DNA of 11,167 nt from a bacterium (GTDB taxonomy: Bacteria; Patescibacteriota; Minisyncoccia; JACQLN01), in NCBI GenBank assembly GCA_030697855.1, contig JAUYOU010000092.1, forward strand, positions 1 to 11,167, given 5' to 3'. Every line of letters starts with the position of its first letter. Positions within the stretch are counted from its first letter, which is position 1. Below the pieces are notes generated by a model. That model had not been told where the DNA came from and did no database searches. It saw only the letters and a list, made by a program, of their open reading frames with translations. Positions 1-6,412 of this stretch are shown here, one piece after another. Both the position numbers and the translations under genes were made by a program.

Positions 1-736
1 CGGATTTTTTAGATTTCTTCGCTGGTTTTTTTGTTTCTTCTTCCGTAATTTCTATCTCACCTAAAATCTTAATATGCTGATCTAAAATATCTACAGCCTT
101 TTTGAAGGCTTCTTCCGGTCTTATAGAACCATCAGTTTCTATTTCGAAAACTAGTTTGTTAAAATCTGTTCTATCGCCTACACGCATATTTTCTGCGCTA
201 AACATTACCTTCCTAACAGGAGTATAAATAGCATCTAAGGCAATACTACCAATGGCAATTTTATCTTTCTTTCTTCGTTCGATTGGTTCGTAACCTACAC
301 CTGGAGTAATTTCGGCCTCTATTTCTAAAGAAGCTTTTTTGTCGGTAAGAGTAGCAATATAGGCATCGGTATTTACAATTTCTACTTCGCCGCCAATTGT
401 TTGAAAATCAGCTGCAGTAACTTTCTTTTCTCCTTTTACAGATAATTTAATTGTTATAGCTTCATCTTTAAAAAGTTTAAATCTTACTTGTTTTAAGTTT
501 AAAAGAATATGAATAACATCTTCCATTACATTAGGAATGGTAGAAAATTCGTGATCCACCCCTGTTATTTTTACAGTTGTAATAGCCGCTCCAGGAATAG
601 ATGACAAAAGAACTCTACGCAAAGCATTGCCTAAAGTTGTACCATAACCAGGATATAAAGAATCAACTTCTATTATGGCTGAATTCTCTTCCTTTTTTAT
701 TATCTTTGGTGATTGTGGCAGTGAAAATTTTTGCAT
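1..736 (-). CDS. rpoA: RNA polymerase alpha subunit, N-terminal part (cut by window edge)
   Basis: Alpha subunit of RNA polymerase, which dimerises and nucleates assembly of beta and beta-prime. About 245 codons are visible. The start at 736 gives MQKFSLPQSP, followed near residues 25-45 by the dimerisation signature YPGYGTTLGNALRRVLLSS. The alpha-NTD continues to about residue 230. The visible sequence ends in an acidic then lysine-rich stretch (EEETKKPAKKSKKS) that looks like the interdomain linker, so whether an alpha-CTD follows cannot be seen. It is the last visible gene of the infA-rpmJ-rpsM-rpsK-rpsD-rpoA block, the usual bacterial order, and lies 81 bp after rpsD behind a structured spacer. 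A purine-rich AAAGAG sits only 1 nt before the ATG, too close to act as a normal ribosome binding site. Confidence 0.97.
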   Translation of the reverse strand, partial: MQKFSLPQSPKIIKKEENSAIIEVDSLYPGYGTTLGNALRRVLLSSIPGAAITTVKITGVDHEFSTIPNVMEDVIHILLNLKQVRFKLFKDEAITIKLSVKGEKKVTAADFQTIGGEVEIVNTDAYIATLTDKKASLEIEAEITPGVGYEPIERRKKDKIAIGSIALDAIYTPVRKVMFSAENMRVGDRTDFNKLVFEIETDGSIRPEEAFKKAVDILDQHIKILGEIEITEEETKKPAKKSKKS

Positions 737-751
737 ACTCTTTATTTATAA

Positions 752-808
752 CCGTCCAGATGGATCAATTTAGCCTGATGTTCAAACTAACTTGACTGAC
801 TGGATCGG
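752..808 (-). promoter_or_regulatory. Imperfect hairpin filling the rpsD-rpoA spacer
   Basis: On the minus strand the spacer folds into a two-part stem. The outer arm CCGATCCAG (808-800) pairs with CTGGACGG (759-752), leaving one bulged A. The inner arm TCAAGTTAG (795-787) pairs with CTAAATTGA (773-765) at 8 of 9 positions. The apical loop is 13 nt, and the structure ends 15 nt before the rpoA start codon. Nothing else is visible in this spacer. It could modulate rpoA translation relative to rpsD, or mark an mRNA processing site. The role is inference; the pairing is seen directly. Confidence 0.5.
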
Positions 809-817
809 GATTATTTA

Positions 818-1426
818 TTAACGTGAATAATATTCCAAAACTTTTGAAACCTCTACCGGTAACCCAGCTAAAAATTCTTTATCGGGTATACTAATCACTT
901 TTCCGGAAAGATTTTCTTTATCTAACTCTAACCATCTTGGTGGATTAAATTTCTTTAAAATTGTTTTGGTTTCAGAAAAAGTCTTTTTAGCTTTACTAGA
1001 TTCTTTAATGTCTATCAATTCACCAGGGCTAACAGAATAAGATGGTGAGCTAACTTTTTTACTGTTTATTGTAATATGACCATGGCCAACTAATTGCCTA
1101 GAAGCGCGTCTGGTTGGAGCAAGTCCTAATCTAAAAACAACATTGTCTAGTCGGCGTTCTAAAAGTTCCATCATTATTTGAGGAGTAATACCACTTTTTT
1201 TAGAAGCTGTGTCAAAATATTTTCTAAATTGTTTTTCTCTTAAACCATAAATAAGTTTAAGTTTTTGTTTTTCGGCTTGCTGAACGCCATACTCCGAAAG
1301 ACGGCGACGAATATTTTTGCCGTGTTGTCCTGGTGGATAAGGTTTGCGAACCATACCGCATTTAGCGGAATCACATACCTTAAAACCTAGTCTTCTGCAT
1401 TTTTTACAAGTTGATTGATAAGCCAT
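818..1426 (-). CDS. rpsD: 30S ribosomal protein S4, zinc-finger type
   Basis: Primary 16S rRNA-binding protein that starts assembly of the 30S body; in E. coli it also represses the alpha operon. It has 202 residues, normal for the family. An N-terminal Cys cluster (C7-x2-C10-x7-C18-x4-C23) precedes the conserved PYPPGQHG and SEYGVQ..EKQKLKLIYGL segments. The S4 RNA-binding domain is at about 92-155 (RRLDNVVFRLG, then GHGHITINSKKV). The Cys pattern matches the zinc-binding C+ class, but the loop between the second and third Cys is clearly shorter than in Thermus S4. The start follows the rpsK stop by 13 bp, with no Shine-Dalgarno sequence, so it is probably translated in coupling with rpsK. 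Confidence 0.98.
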   Translation of the reverse strand: MAYQSTCKKCRRLGFKVCDSAKCGMVRKPYPPGQHGKNIRRRLSEYGVQQAEKQKLKLIYGLREKQFRKYFDTASKKSGITPQIMMELLERRLDNVVFRLGLAPTRRASRQLVGHGHITINSKKVSSPSYSVSPGELIDIKESSKAKKTFSETKTILKKFNPPRWLELDKENLSGKVISIPDKEFLAGLPVEVSKVLEYYSR

Positions 1427-1439
1427 TTTGGTTCAGATA

Positions 1440-1877
1440 TTAAACTCTTCTTGGTTTAGGTGGTTTAGGGCCATTATGTGGGACTGGTGTTACATCTTTT
1501 ATAGAAGTAACATTTAAACCTTGTCCTACCAAAGCTCTAACAGCTGCTTCCCTACCAGAACCAATACCTTTAACAAAAACTACTACGTCTCTTAAACCAA
1601 CCTTCTTCATTTTTTCTCCCAAAGTTTCGATTATTCTGTTGGCAGCATATGGAGTAGCTTTTCTTGGACCCTTAAAACCTAAAGCACCTGCCGAAGATTG
1701 GGCAATTAAATTTCCTACAGCATCTGTAAAACTGATTAAAGTATTGTTGTAGCTGGCTTGAATATAAACTCTACCTTTTTCTACAGCAGCAACCTTACGG
1801 CTCTGTGCTGGAGCAGTTTTAGCTTCTGAAGCTTCGCCTGTCTTTTCTTCTTTTTCTATAATACGTTTCTTTCCCAT
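1440..1877 (-). CDS. rpsK: 30S ribosomal protein S11
   Basis: Platform protein of the 30S subunit near the mRNA exit and E site. It has 145 residues from the ATG at 1877. The conserved core runs from about residue 33 (GRVYIQASYNNTLIS) through GFKGPRKATPYAA to the C-terminal DVTPVPHNGPKPPKPRRV. The Cys usually found in the HNGC motif is Pro here. The first ~30 residues form a charged, Glu/Lys/Ala-rich extension (MGKKRIIEKEEKTGEASE). The reading frame opens upstream at a TTG (1889), but that would add only MHIN and lies inside a palindrome arm, so ATG at 1877 is preferred. No Shine-Dalgarno sequence is present. Confidence 0.97.
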   Translation of the reverse strand: MGKKRIIEKEEKTGEASEAKTAPAQSRKVAAVEKGRVYIQASYNNTLISFTDAVGNLIAQSSAGALGFKGPRKATPYAANRIIETLGEKMKKVGLRDVVVFVKGIGSGREAAVRALVGQGLNVTSIKDVTPVPHNGPKPPKPRRV

Positions 1878-1888
1878 ATTAATATGCA

Positions 1889-1969
1889 AATCTACGAATG
1901 GATACGAATTATACTAATGACTTCACGAATATAATATTTGTGTATTTATTCGTATCATTCGCATAGATT
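1889..1969. repeat. Imperfect inverted repeat in the rpsM-rpsK spacer
   Basis: The arms at 1889-1909 and 1948-1969 pair over 20 positions (AATCTA, CGAATG, ATACGAAT), with one 2-nt bulge (1962-1963) and one 1-nt bulge (about 1901), around a 38-bp loop. The octamer ATTCGTAT or its complement recurs at 1902-1909, 1948-1955 and 1967-1974. The structure takes up most of the 108-bp spacer between the rpsM stop and the rpsK start. There is no T-tract after either arm, so it is not a standard terminator. Confidence 0.65.
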
Positions 1970-1985
1970 CGTATATTGGTATATT

Positions 1986-2372
1986 TTATGTCTTTTGTGC
2001 TGTTGGTTTTCTGCCAGAGCCCATAGTCTTTCTAGTATTTCCTCTTCTTGTTCGATTATTTGTTTTTGTTTGCTGGCCACGAACTGGCAAACCACGCATA
2101 TGCCTTATACCTTGATACGAACCAATATCTTTCTTTCTTTTTATATTCTGTGTTATTTCTCTTTTTAATTCCCCTTCTATCTTAAAATTCTTTTCAACGT
2201 ATTCTTTAATCTTATTAGCTTCGTCCGAAGTTAAATCTTTAGCTCTTTTATCTGGATCAATTTTTGTAGCTTTTAAAATACTTTTAGAAAGTGTTAAACC
2301 AACGCCAAAAATATAAGTCAAAGCGACTTCTACTCTTTTATTATCTGGAATGTTTATACCTGCAATTCTCAT
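1986..2372 (-). CDS. rpsM: 30S ribosomal protein S13
   Basis: Head protein of the 30S subunit that contacts the P-site tRNA and makes bridges to the 50S. It has 128 residues, slightly longer than typical. The N-terminus MRIAGINIPDNKRVEVALTY and GVG turn belong to the helix-two-turn-helix domain. The tail carries the conserved YQGIRHMRGLPVRGQ and TKTNNRT segments and a basic end (GSGRKPTAQKT). The start at 2372 abuts the end of a spacer-filling hairpin directly, and no Shine-Dalgarno sequence is present. In E. coli the S4 repressor binds the leader of this gene, so the hairpin just before it is of interest. Confidence 0.98.
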   Translation of the reverse strand: MRIAGINIPDNKRVEVALTYIFGVGLTLSKSILKATKIDPDKRAKDLTSDEANKIKEYVEKNFKIEGELKREITQNIKRKKDIGSYQGIRHMRGLPVRGQQTKTNNRTRRGNTRKTMGSGRKPTAQKT

Positions 2373-2451
2373 GAATTAGCTTTTAGCTTTTAGCTTCTTT
2401 AGTTTTTAGGTTCTTATCCTAATAAGCTAAGGAAGCTAGTGAAGCTGATTC
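2373..2451. repeat. Palindrome occupying the whole rpmJ-rpsM spacer
   Basis: The outer arms (2373-2382 and 2442-2451) pair over 10 positions with one mismatch. The inner arms (2391-2402 and 2427-2438) pair over 12 positions with one mismatch. The left arm is built from a 7-bp tandem repeat, TAGCTTT, three times (2377-2397, last copy TAGCTTC). The right arm carries AAGCT three times at 9-bp spacing (2424, 2433, 2442). The structure starts at the base after the rpsM start codon and ends at the base before the rpmJ stop codon, so it is exactly coextensive with the spacer. Confidence 0.7.
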
Positions 2452-2568
2452 TTATGCACCCTGACGCTGCTTATGTTTAGGATTAGAACAAATAACGTAA
2501 ATGCGACCCTTACGCTTAACGGTCTTACACTTATTGCATATTTTTTTAACTGATGGTTGAACTTTCAT
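2452..2568 (-). CDS. rpmJ: 50S ribosomal protein L36
   Basis: Small zinc-binding protein of the large subunit. It has 38 residues, beginning MKVQPSVKKICNKCKTVKRK and ending in KHKQRQGA. The ligands of the L36 zinc knuckle are all present: C11, C14, C27 and H32 (C-x2-C-x12-C-x4-H), so it is the zinc-containing form. It sits between infA and rpsM, its usual place. The 73-74 bp upstream to infA hold only a weak 6-bp stem (2602-2617). No Shine-Dalgarno sequence precedes the ATG. Confidence 0.97.
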   Translation of the reverse strand: MKVQPSVKKICNKCKTVKRKGRIYVICSNPKHKQRQGA

Positions 2569-2642
2569 TTTTAATTTGCAAACAGCAAAGAAACAATCCT
2601 TATCTTTTGATAAAGATCATCTTAACTACAGTGTAAATAAAG

Positions 2643-2858
2643 CTATCTTCCTCTGTATACTATTCTACCTCTTTTAGGGTCGTATGGAGAGAACTCCATA
2701 GCAACTTTATCTCCAGGGAGAATACGAATAAAATTTAGCCTCATCTTACCTGAAAGATGGGCTAATACCTCCATGCCATCGTCTAATTTAACCTTAAACG
2801 TGGCGCTGGGCAGGGCCTCTAACACGACCCCTTCCTTTCGGATAGCATCCTTTTTCAT
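2643..2858 (-). CDS. infA: Translation initiation factor IF-1
   Basis: Single OB-fold factor that blocks the ribosomal A site during initiation. It has 71 residues, the usual length, with the signature EGVVLEALPSATFKVKLDDG, then VLAHLSGKMRLNFIRILPGD and the ending YDPKRGRIVYRGR. It is the first gene of the ribosomal-protein block and has a near-consensus promoter whose start point would leave a leader of only about 11-12 nt. It ends in TAG, unlike the TAA of its neighbours. There is no Shine-Dalgarno sequence in the short leader. Confidence 0.98.
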   Translation of the reverse strand: MKKDAIRKEGVVLEALPSATFKVKLDDGMEVLAHLSGKMRLNFIRILPGDKVAMEFSPYDPKRGRIVYRGR

Positions 2859-2875
2859 TATTTAGTAACTGCAAG

Positions 2876-2904
2876 AGTATAACAAATAGAAACTATAGAG
2901 TCAA
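2876..2904 (-). promoter_or_regulatory. Sigma70-type promoter of the infA-rpoA operon
   Basis: The -35 box TTGACT (2904-2899) and -10 box TATACT (2881-2876) are separated by exactly 17 bp, each one mismatch from consensus. Transcription should start at A2870 or G2869, 11-12 nt before the infA ATG. This is the best promoter in the window and makes infA the first gene of its own transcription unit, independent of the membrane-protein gene upstream. Confidence 0.85.
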
Positions 2905-2916
2905 CAACAAGATAAT

Positions 2917-2942
2917 GGCTTAAAACAAGGGTATTTAAAGCC
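2917..2942 (-). terminator. Possible weak terminator overlapping the stop of the membrane-protein gene
   Basis: On the minus strand GGCTTTAAA (2942-2934) pairs with TTTTAAGCC (2925-2917), with one T-T mismatch and an 8-nt loop. It overlaps the TAA stop at 2935-2937. The bases after it (ATTATCTTGTTGTTG) are T-rich but have no continuous T-tract. Its position just before the infA promoter suits a terminator, but the evidence is modest. Confidence 0.35.
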
Positions 2943-4638
2943 CTATGATGGTCACATTTACCCTATCCGGATTGGATGGAATAGACCTCACCCAGAACGG
3001 CCAAAGGTTAACTTCTATACGATCAGCCTTGTAATCGGCGATATCGATATCTGTTTTCTTTTTATTTAATACACTTTTCTTAAAAGTTTCTATATTAAAA
3101 TCATCCATTACGTCGTATTTAACATTTAAAGTGGCCGAAACAGTTCCTTTTTGGTAATCGACGAGTGGTTGTTTTAAGAAAGAAACATCTTTGGAACTTG
3201 TAAGGAGAGTTTTACTTTCGTCTATGTCTTTAGAAATTCTTTTGTTTATATATGAATCTAAATCATCGTTTTTAAAAACTATGGTTCGTGCCACCATTTT
3301 TACAGTAGCTGTAAACTTTTCGGCAACCGAGCCAACCTCTGGAGAAACAGAACTTGAAGCAAGTTCTTCGTTATAAGCCTCTGGCCAAAATTTAAAACCC
3401 TGTGGTAAATCTTGTTTAAACGAATCAAATTGGGGTTTAATTTTTTCTTTTAAGCTATCGTAGGCCTTTGCAGTATCGTCATTTGAAACAATTTTAGCTC
3501 CATTGGCTCCGCCACCTGTCATTGCATCTTTTGAAACTGCGTAAATTTTATCTCCTTTGGCAGTGCCTTTAAATGCCGGCATTGTAAATTTAGAAGCTGC
3601 TATATTGTAAGAATCGCCACCTTCAGCTGCTACAACATCGGTTGTAACTTCTCCGGGAACTATTTTTCCACTCTTTGTGGTATAACCAGGAACACTAACA
3701 CTAGATGCTGTCCAAAATATTTTTCCGCTTTCCGATTGAAACCGAGAAGAGACAAATTTTTGAACCTGTGTTGAATAGGCATTATATATAGTTATTTTGC
3801 CTCGTGCTTTACCAGAAGAACTTTGAGTACCTGTTGCTGGAAATTCAATACTTTCCATTTTTTCACTGGTTAAAAGTTCACCAGGTATTAAACCTTTTAC
3901 TAGATCTGTTTTGGAATCTTTTCCAGAAATAAAAACATCCACGCTTCCATTTTTTGCTTCACGAGTTGGATACACTAAAATATCTGCTTTTGGTAAAACT
4001 TGGCTAAATACAACAAAAGAAACTGCTAATGCCACAAAAACAATAAGCCCTACAAAAGTACTAGGACTTAAAAACTTTTTATGATTTATTTTACTTAAAT
4101 TACTAAAAACATTCGCTTTGGAACGCTCTTCTCTGTATGATTTTAAAAAACTCGCGCCATTTTCACCTTTATTTTTCTTTAAATAAAAATCCTCTGCTTT
4201 TTTATCGTTAGATTTAGAACCACCAGAAGACCTTGTTACGGTTTTTGTTCTAGCGGTTAAAACTGCTTGTTGTTTTTTTTCCGAAGATATACCTATTGGT
4301 ATTCCTCTTTTTCTTGGAATAATATCGCTAATTCTACCGGTTGAAGCCACGGCTTGCGAAACCATAACACCAGATTCATCGTCGCCATTTAAACCAGCTA
4401 CGGCGAGCCCCGCACGTTCTGAAAATATTTTGCCCATTAGGTCGCTCGTAACCACGGTTAAATCTTTGCCGTATTCATCGGCAATATCTTTTATTAAATG
4501 AGCATCTACTATATTTTGTAAGACTCTAGCGCCTGTTGGAACTACTAGGTCTATGGTGTCGGCTTCGGAAAACTGTATTTTTTCAATGGCCGATTGGATA
4601 TCTTCGTGGAGTTCTATATATATATTTTCTTTTGACAT
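2935..4638 (-). CDS. Single-pass membrane protein with baseplate-J-like domain
   Basis: 567 residues. Residues ~1-80 look like a small alpha/beta domain (DTIDLVVPTGARVLQNIVDA, then KDLTVVTSD), a module I recall from other CPR membrane proteins. Residues 100-190 are Lys/Ser-rich and likely disordered. One hydrophobic helix lies at ~194-213 (FVGLIVFVALAVSFVVFSQV), preceded by KINHKK, so the N-terminus is predicted inside and ~350 residues outside. The outer part contains a segment at ~275-375 (ARGKITIYNAYSTQ, IVPGEVTTDVVAAEGGDSYNIAA) resembling the domain often annotated as baseplate-J-like in CPR genomes. No signal peptidase site or catalytic residues are recognised. It lies 33 bp after alaS with its own -10 box. 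The function is unknown: a cell-envelope or surface protein is an inference. Confidence 0.8.
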   Translation of the reverse strand: MSKENIYIELHEDIQSAIEKIQFSEADTIDLVVPTGARVLQNIVDAHLIKDIADEYGKDLTVVTSDLMGKIFSERAGLAVAGLNGDDESGVMVSQAVASTGRISDIIPRKRGIPIGISSEKKQQAVLTARTKTVTRSSGGSKSNDKKAEDFYLKKNKGENGASFLKSYREERSKANVFSNLSKINHKKFLSPSTFVGLIVFVALAVSFVVFSQVLPKADILVYPTREAKNGSVDVFISGKDSKTDLVKGLIPGELLTSEKMESIEFPATGTQSSSGKARGKITIYNAYSTQVQKFVSSRFQSESGKIFWTASSVSVPGYTTKSGKIVPGEVTTDVVAAEGGDSYNIAASKFTMPAFKGTAKGDKIYAVSKDAMTGGGANGAKIVSNDDTAKAYDSLKEKIKPQFDSFKQDLPQGFKFWPEAYNEELASSSVSPEVGSVAEKFTATVKMVARTIVFKNDDLDSYINKRISKDIDESKTLLTSSKDVSFLKQPLVDYQKGTVSATLNVKYDVMDDFNIETFKKSVLNKKKTDIDIADYKADRIEVNLWPFWVRSIPSNPDRVNVTIIGL

Positions 4639-4648
4639 ATTTGCTTAC

Positions 4649-4654
4649 ATTATA
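4649..4654 (-). promoter_or_regulatory. Consensus -10 box before the membrane-protein gene
   Basis: A perfect TATAAT (4654-4649) lies 10 nt before the ATG at 4638, so transcription would start about 4-5 nt before the start codon. No good -35 is seen at 16-18 bp (the bases there are GAATAG-like and fall over the alaS stop codon). Read-through from alaS is an alternative source of transcript. Confidence 0.5.
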
Positions 4655-4671
4655 CTACATCTAAACAAAAT

Positions 4672-6372
4672 CTATTCCACAGTAGCTCTGATTCTACGAA
4701 TACCTGCACTCGATGATTCCTCTTTTGTTATTTTAAACCTACCGATTTCACCCGTACTAGAAACATGCGGGCCACCACAGATTTCTCGACTGAAAGGTCG
4801 ACCAGAGGGAGATCCCGAGTCCAACGAGGGACCAATCGAATAAACCTTAACCATTTCTGGAAAGTTTCCTTTATAAAAATATAACGCACCAGATTTTTTA
4901 GCTTCTTCTAATGGCATAGTTTCTATTTTGACTGGATAATTTGCCAAAATAGCTTCGTTTACTAAATCTTCTACCTTTTTAATTTCTTCGTCTGTTAATT
5001 TGCGACCAAAAACAAAATCAAAACGTGTGCGCTCGACAGTAATATCTGACCCACGTTGGGAAACTTCGTCACCTAAAACCTTATGTAATGCCGCGTTTAG
5101 CAAATGCGTGGCCGTGTGTAGACGGGTTTTTATTTTTAATTCTTCCGGACTCGAGGCAGTCAGATCACCTTCTACTATGCCATGCCCGCCAAACTTCTTT
5201 TCCGCTCCCGCGCGCGAAATTTCTTGGTGTTTTTTAAACTTTTCTTCAAAATCTTTTTCATCTATACTCTTACCAGCTTTTCTTGAAAGATCTTTGGTCA
5301 AATCAAAAGGAAATCCATATGTTGTATGTAATATAAAAGGATCTACACCTTTCTCAAATTGTTTCAGACCAGAATATAAGGTTTCTCTAAATTTGTCTTC
5401 TTCTTTCTTAATTTCCTCTAAAATAAGGATTTTTTTTGTTTTCAGTTCCTGATAAAAGTTTCCATAACTCTCGATAACTGTTTCGGCTATAGGTATCTGA
5501 GATTTATCCGGATGAGTTATTCTGCGAATTAAACGCCTTAAAATATAACCTCTATCTGTATTAGATGGCACGATACCATCGCTAATCATAAACACAGAAG
5601 CTCTAATATGATCCGCTATTATTCTTTTCGATCTCTGATCCTTCTCTGGCGTATTTTCCTCTATTTTTTTAAAAATAAATTCAAACAAATCCGTCTCAAA
5701 AACATTTTTCTTATCTTGAACCATAACCGCCAAACGATCCAAGCCCATACCAGTGTCTACACCTTTTTGTTTTAAAGGTTCTAAAGATTTATCTGGCTTC
5801 ATATAGTATTCGTTAAATACTATATTCCAAACTTCTACACCCCGAACATAAATTTCTGTGGTTGGACCACATGGACCTTCGGCGCCAGTTGGACCCCAAA
5901 AATTATCTTTCCTGCCAAACTTTTCTATTTTTGTAATTCCTAAAGACTTCCAAATTTCTTCCGATTCCGTATCGGCAGGAACTTCGGCATCGCCCTCAAA
6001 AACACTAACATAATCAATAGTAAGACCCATTTCTTTGGTTATAAATTCGTAGCCATACGCAATTGCTTCTTTTTTAAAATATCCACCAAAACTAAAATTC
6101 CCTAACATTTCGAAATATGTTAGGTGGGTTTCGTCGCCAACTTCGTCTATGTCGGAAGTTCTAAAAGATTTTTGAACAGAAACAGTATTTTTAGAACCAA
6201 AATCGGCCATTGGATCTTTCTGGCCCACAAAGTAGGGTTTAAACTGCTGCATTCCTGCGGTTGTTAAAAGAACCGAAGGATCGGTTGGCACAAGCGAACT
6301 AGACGGCACAATCTTATGCCCTCTTTCTTCGAAAAACTTAAGAAACCTCTGCCTTATTTCTTGAGAATCCAT
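4672..6372 (-). CDS. alaS: Alanyl-tRNA synthetase, short form lacking the C-Ala domain
   Basis: Charges tRNA-Ala in the cytoplasm. It has 566 residues against about 875 in E. coli. The class II catalytic core is complete: the N-terminus IRQRFLKFFEERGHKIVPSSSLVP, motif 2 around RTSDIDEVGDETHLTYFEMLGNFSFG (71-96) and motif 3 around VDTGMGLDRL (205-214). The tRNA-binding helical region follows (DHIRASVF, GYILRRLIRR; ~254-390). The editing domain retains all four metal ligands: H419 and H423 in HTATH, and C532 and H536 in CGGPH. Two pieces are absent: the beta-barrel that in E. coli lies between the tRNA-binding and editing parts (here only ~25 residues), and the whole C-terminal C-Ala domain, since the protein stops right after the editing domain (GIRRIRATVE). 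It lies 40 bp after mnmA. Confidence 0.96.
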   Translation of the reverse strand: MDSQEIRQRFLKFFEERGHKIVPSSSLVPTDPSVLLTTAGMQQFKPYFVGQKDPMADFGSKNTVSVQKSFRTSDIDEVGDETHLTYFEMLGNFSFGGYFKKEAIAYGYEFITKEMGLTIDYVSVFEGDAEVPADTESEEIWKSLGITKIEKFGRKDNFWGPTGAEGPCGPTTEIYVRGVEVWNIVFNEYYMKPDKSLEPLKQKGVDTGMGLDRLAVMVQDKKNVFETDLFEFIFKKIEENTPEKDQRSKRIIADHIRASVFMISDGIVPSNTDRGYILRRLIRRITHPDKSQIPIAETVIESYGNFYQELKTKKILILEEIKKEEDKFRETLYSGLKQFEKGVDPFILHTTYGFPFDLTKDLSRKAGKSIDEKDFEEKFKKHQEISRAGAEKKFGGHGIVEGDLTASSPEELKIKTRLHTATHLLNAALHKVLGDEVSQRGSDITVERTRFDFVFGRKLTDEEIKKVEDLVNEAILANYPVKIETMPLEEAKKSGALYFYKGNFPEMVKVYSIGPSLDSGSPSGRPFSREICGGPHVSSTGEIGRFKITKEESSSAGIRRIRATVE

Positions 6373-6380
6373 GTGGCTTT

Positions 6381-6410
6381 ATTGTAACGGAAAAAGGCTA
6401 ATAAAATCAA
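6381..6410 (-). promoter_or_regulatory. Probable promoter of alaS, implying a leaderless mRNA
   Basis: The -35-like TTGATT (6410-6405) and -10 TACAAT (6386-6381) have an 18-bp spacer, each close to consensus. The -10 ends only 8 nt before the ATG at 6372, so the expected start point (about 6374) is almost the start codon itself. The -35 sits just outside the mnmA stop codon, leaving room for nothing else in this 40-bp gap. Confidence 0.55.
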
Positions 6411-6412
6411 AG

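Noticed and set aside
1908..1913. TATAAT on the minus strand, as an internal promoter for rpsK
   Set aside because: No -35 at 16-18 bp and it lies in the arm of an AT-rich palindrome; probably incidental.
1938..2168. 76-codon plus-strand open frame over rpsM
   Set aside because: Cys/Ser-rich low-information translation opposite a ribosomal protein gene.
2602..2617. Small hairpin ATCTTT-TGAT-AAAGAT between infA and rpmJ
   Set aside because: Only six A/T-rich pairs, easily due to chance in this composition; no T-tract on the minus strand.
4639..4671. alaS as a pseudogene truncated by a recent stop
   Set aside because: The 33-bp gap downstream encodes no C-Ala remnant and the next gene starts at once; the protein ends at a domain boundary, so it is a complete short form.
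4553..4843. 96-codon plus-strand open frame across the membrane-protein/alaS junction
   Set aside because: Antisense to two real genes and spans their intergenic gap; no recognisable protein features.
5000..5452. 150-codon plus-strand open frame inside alaS
   Set aside because: Antisense shadow of a well-supported synthetase; no family resemblance and no promoter.
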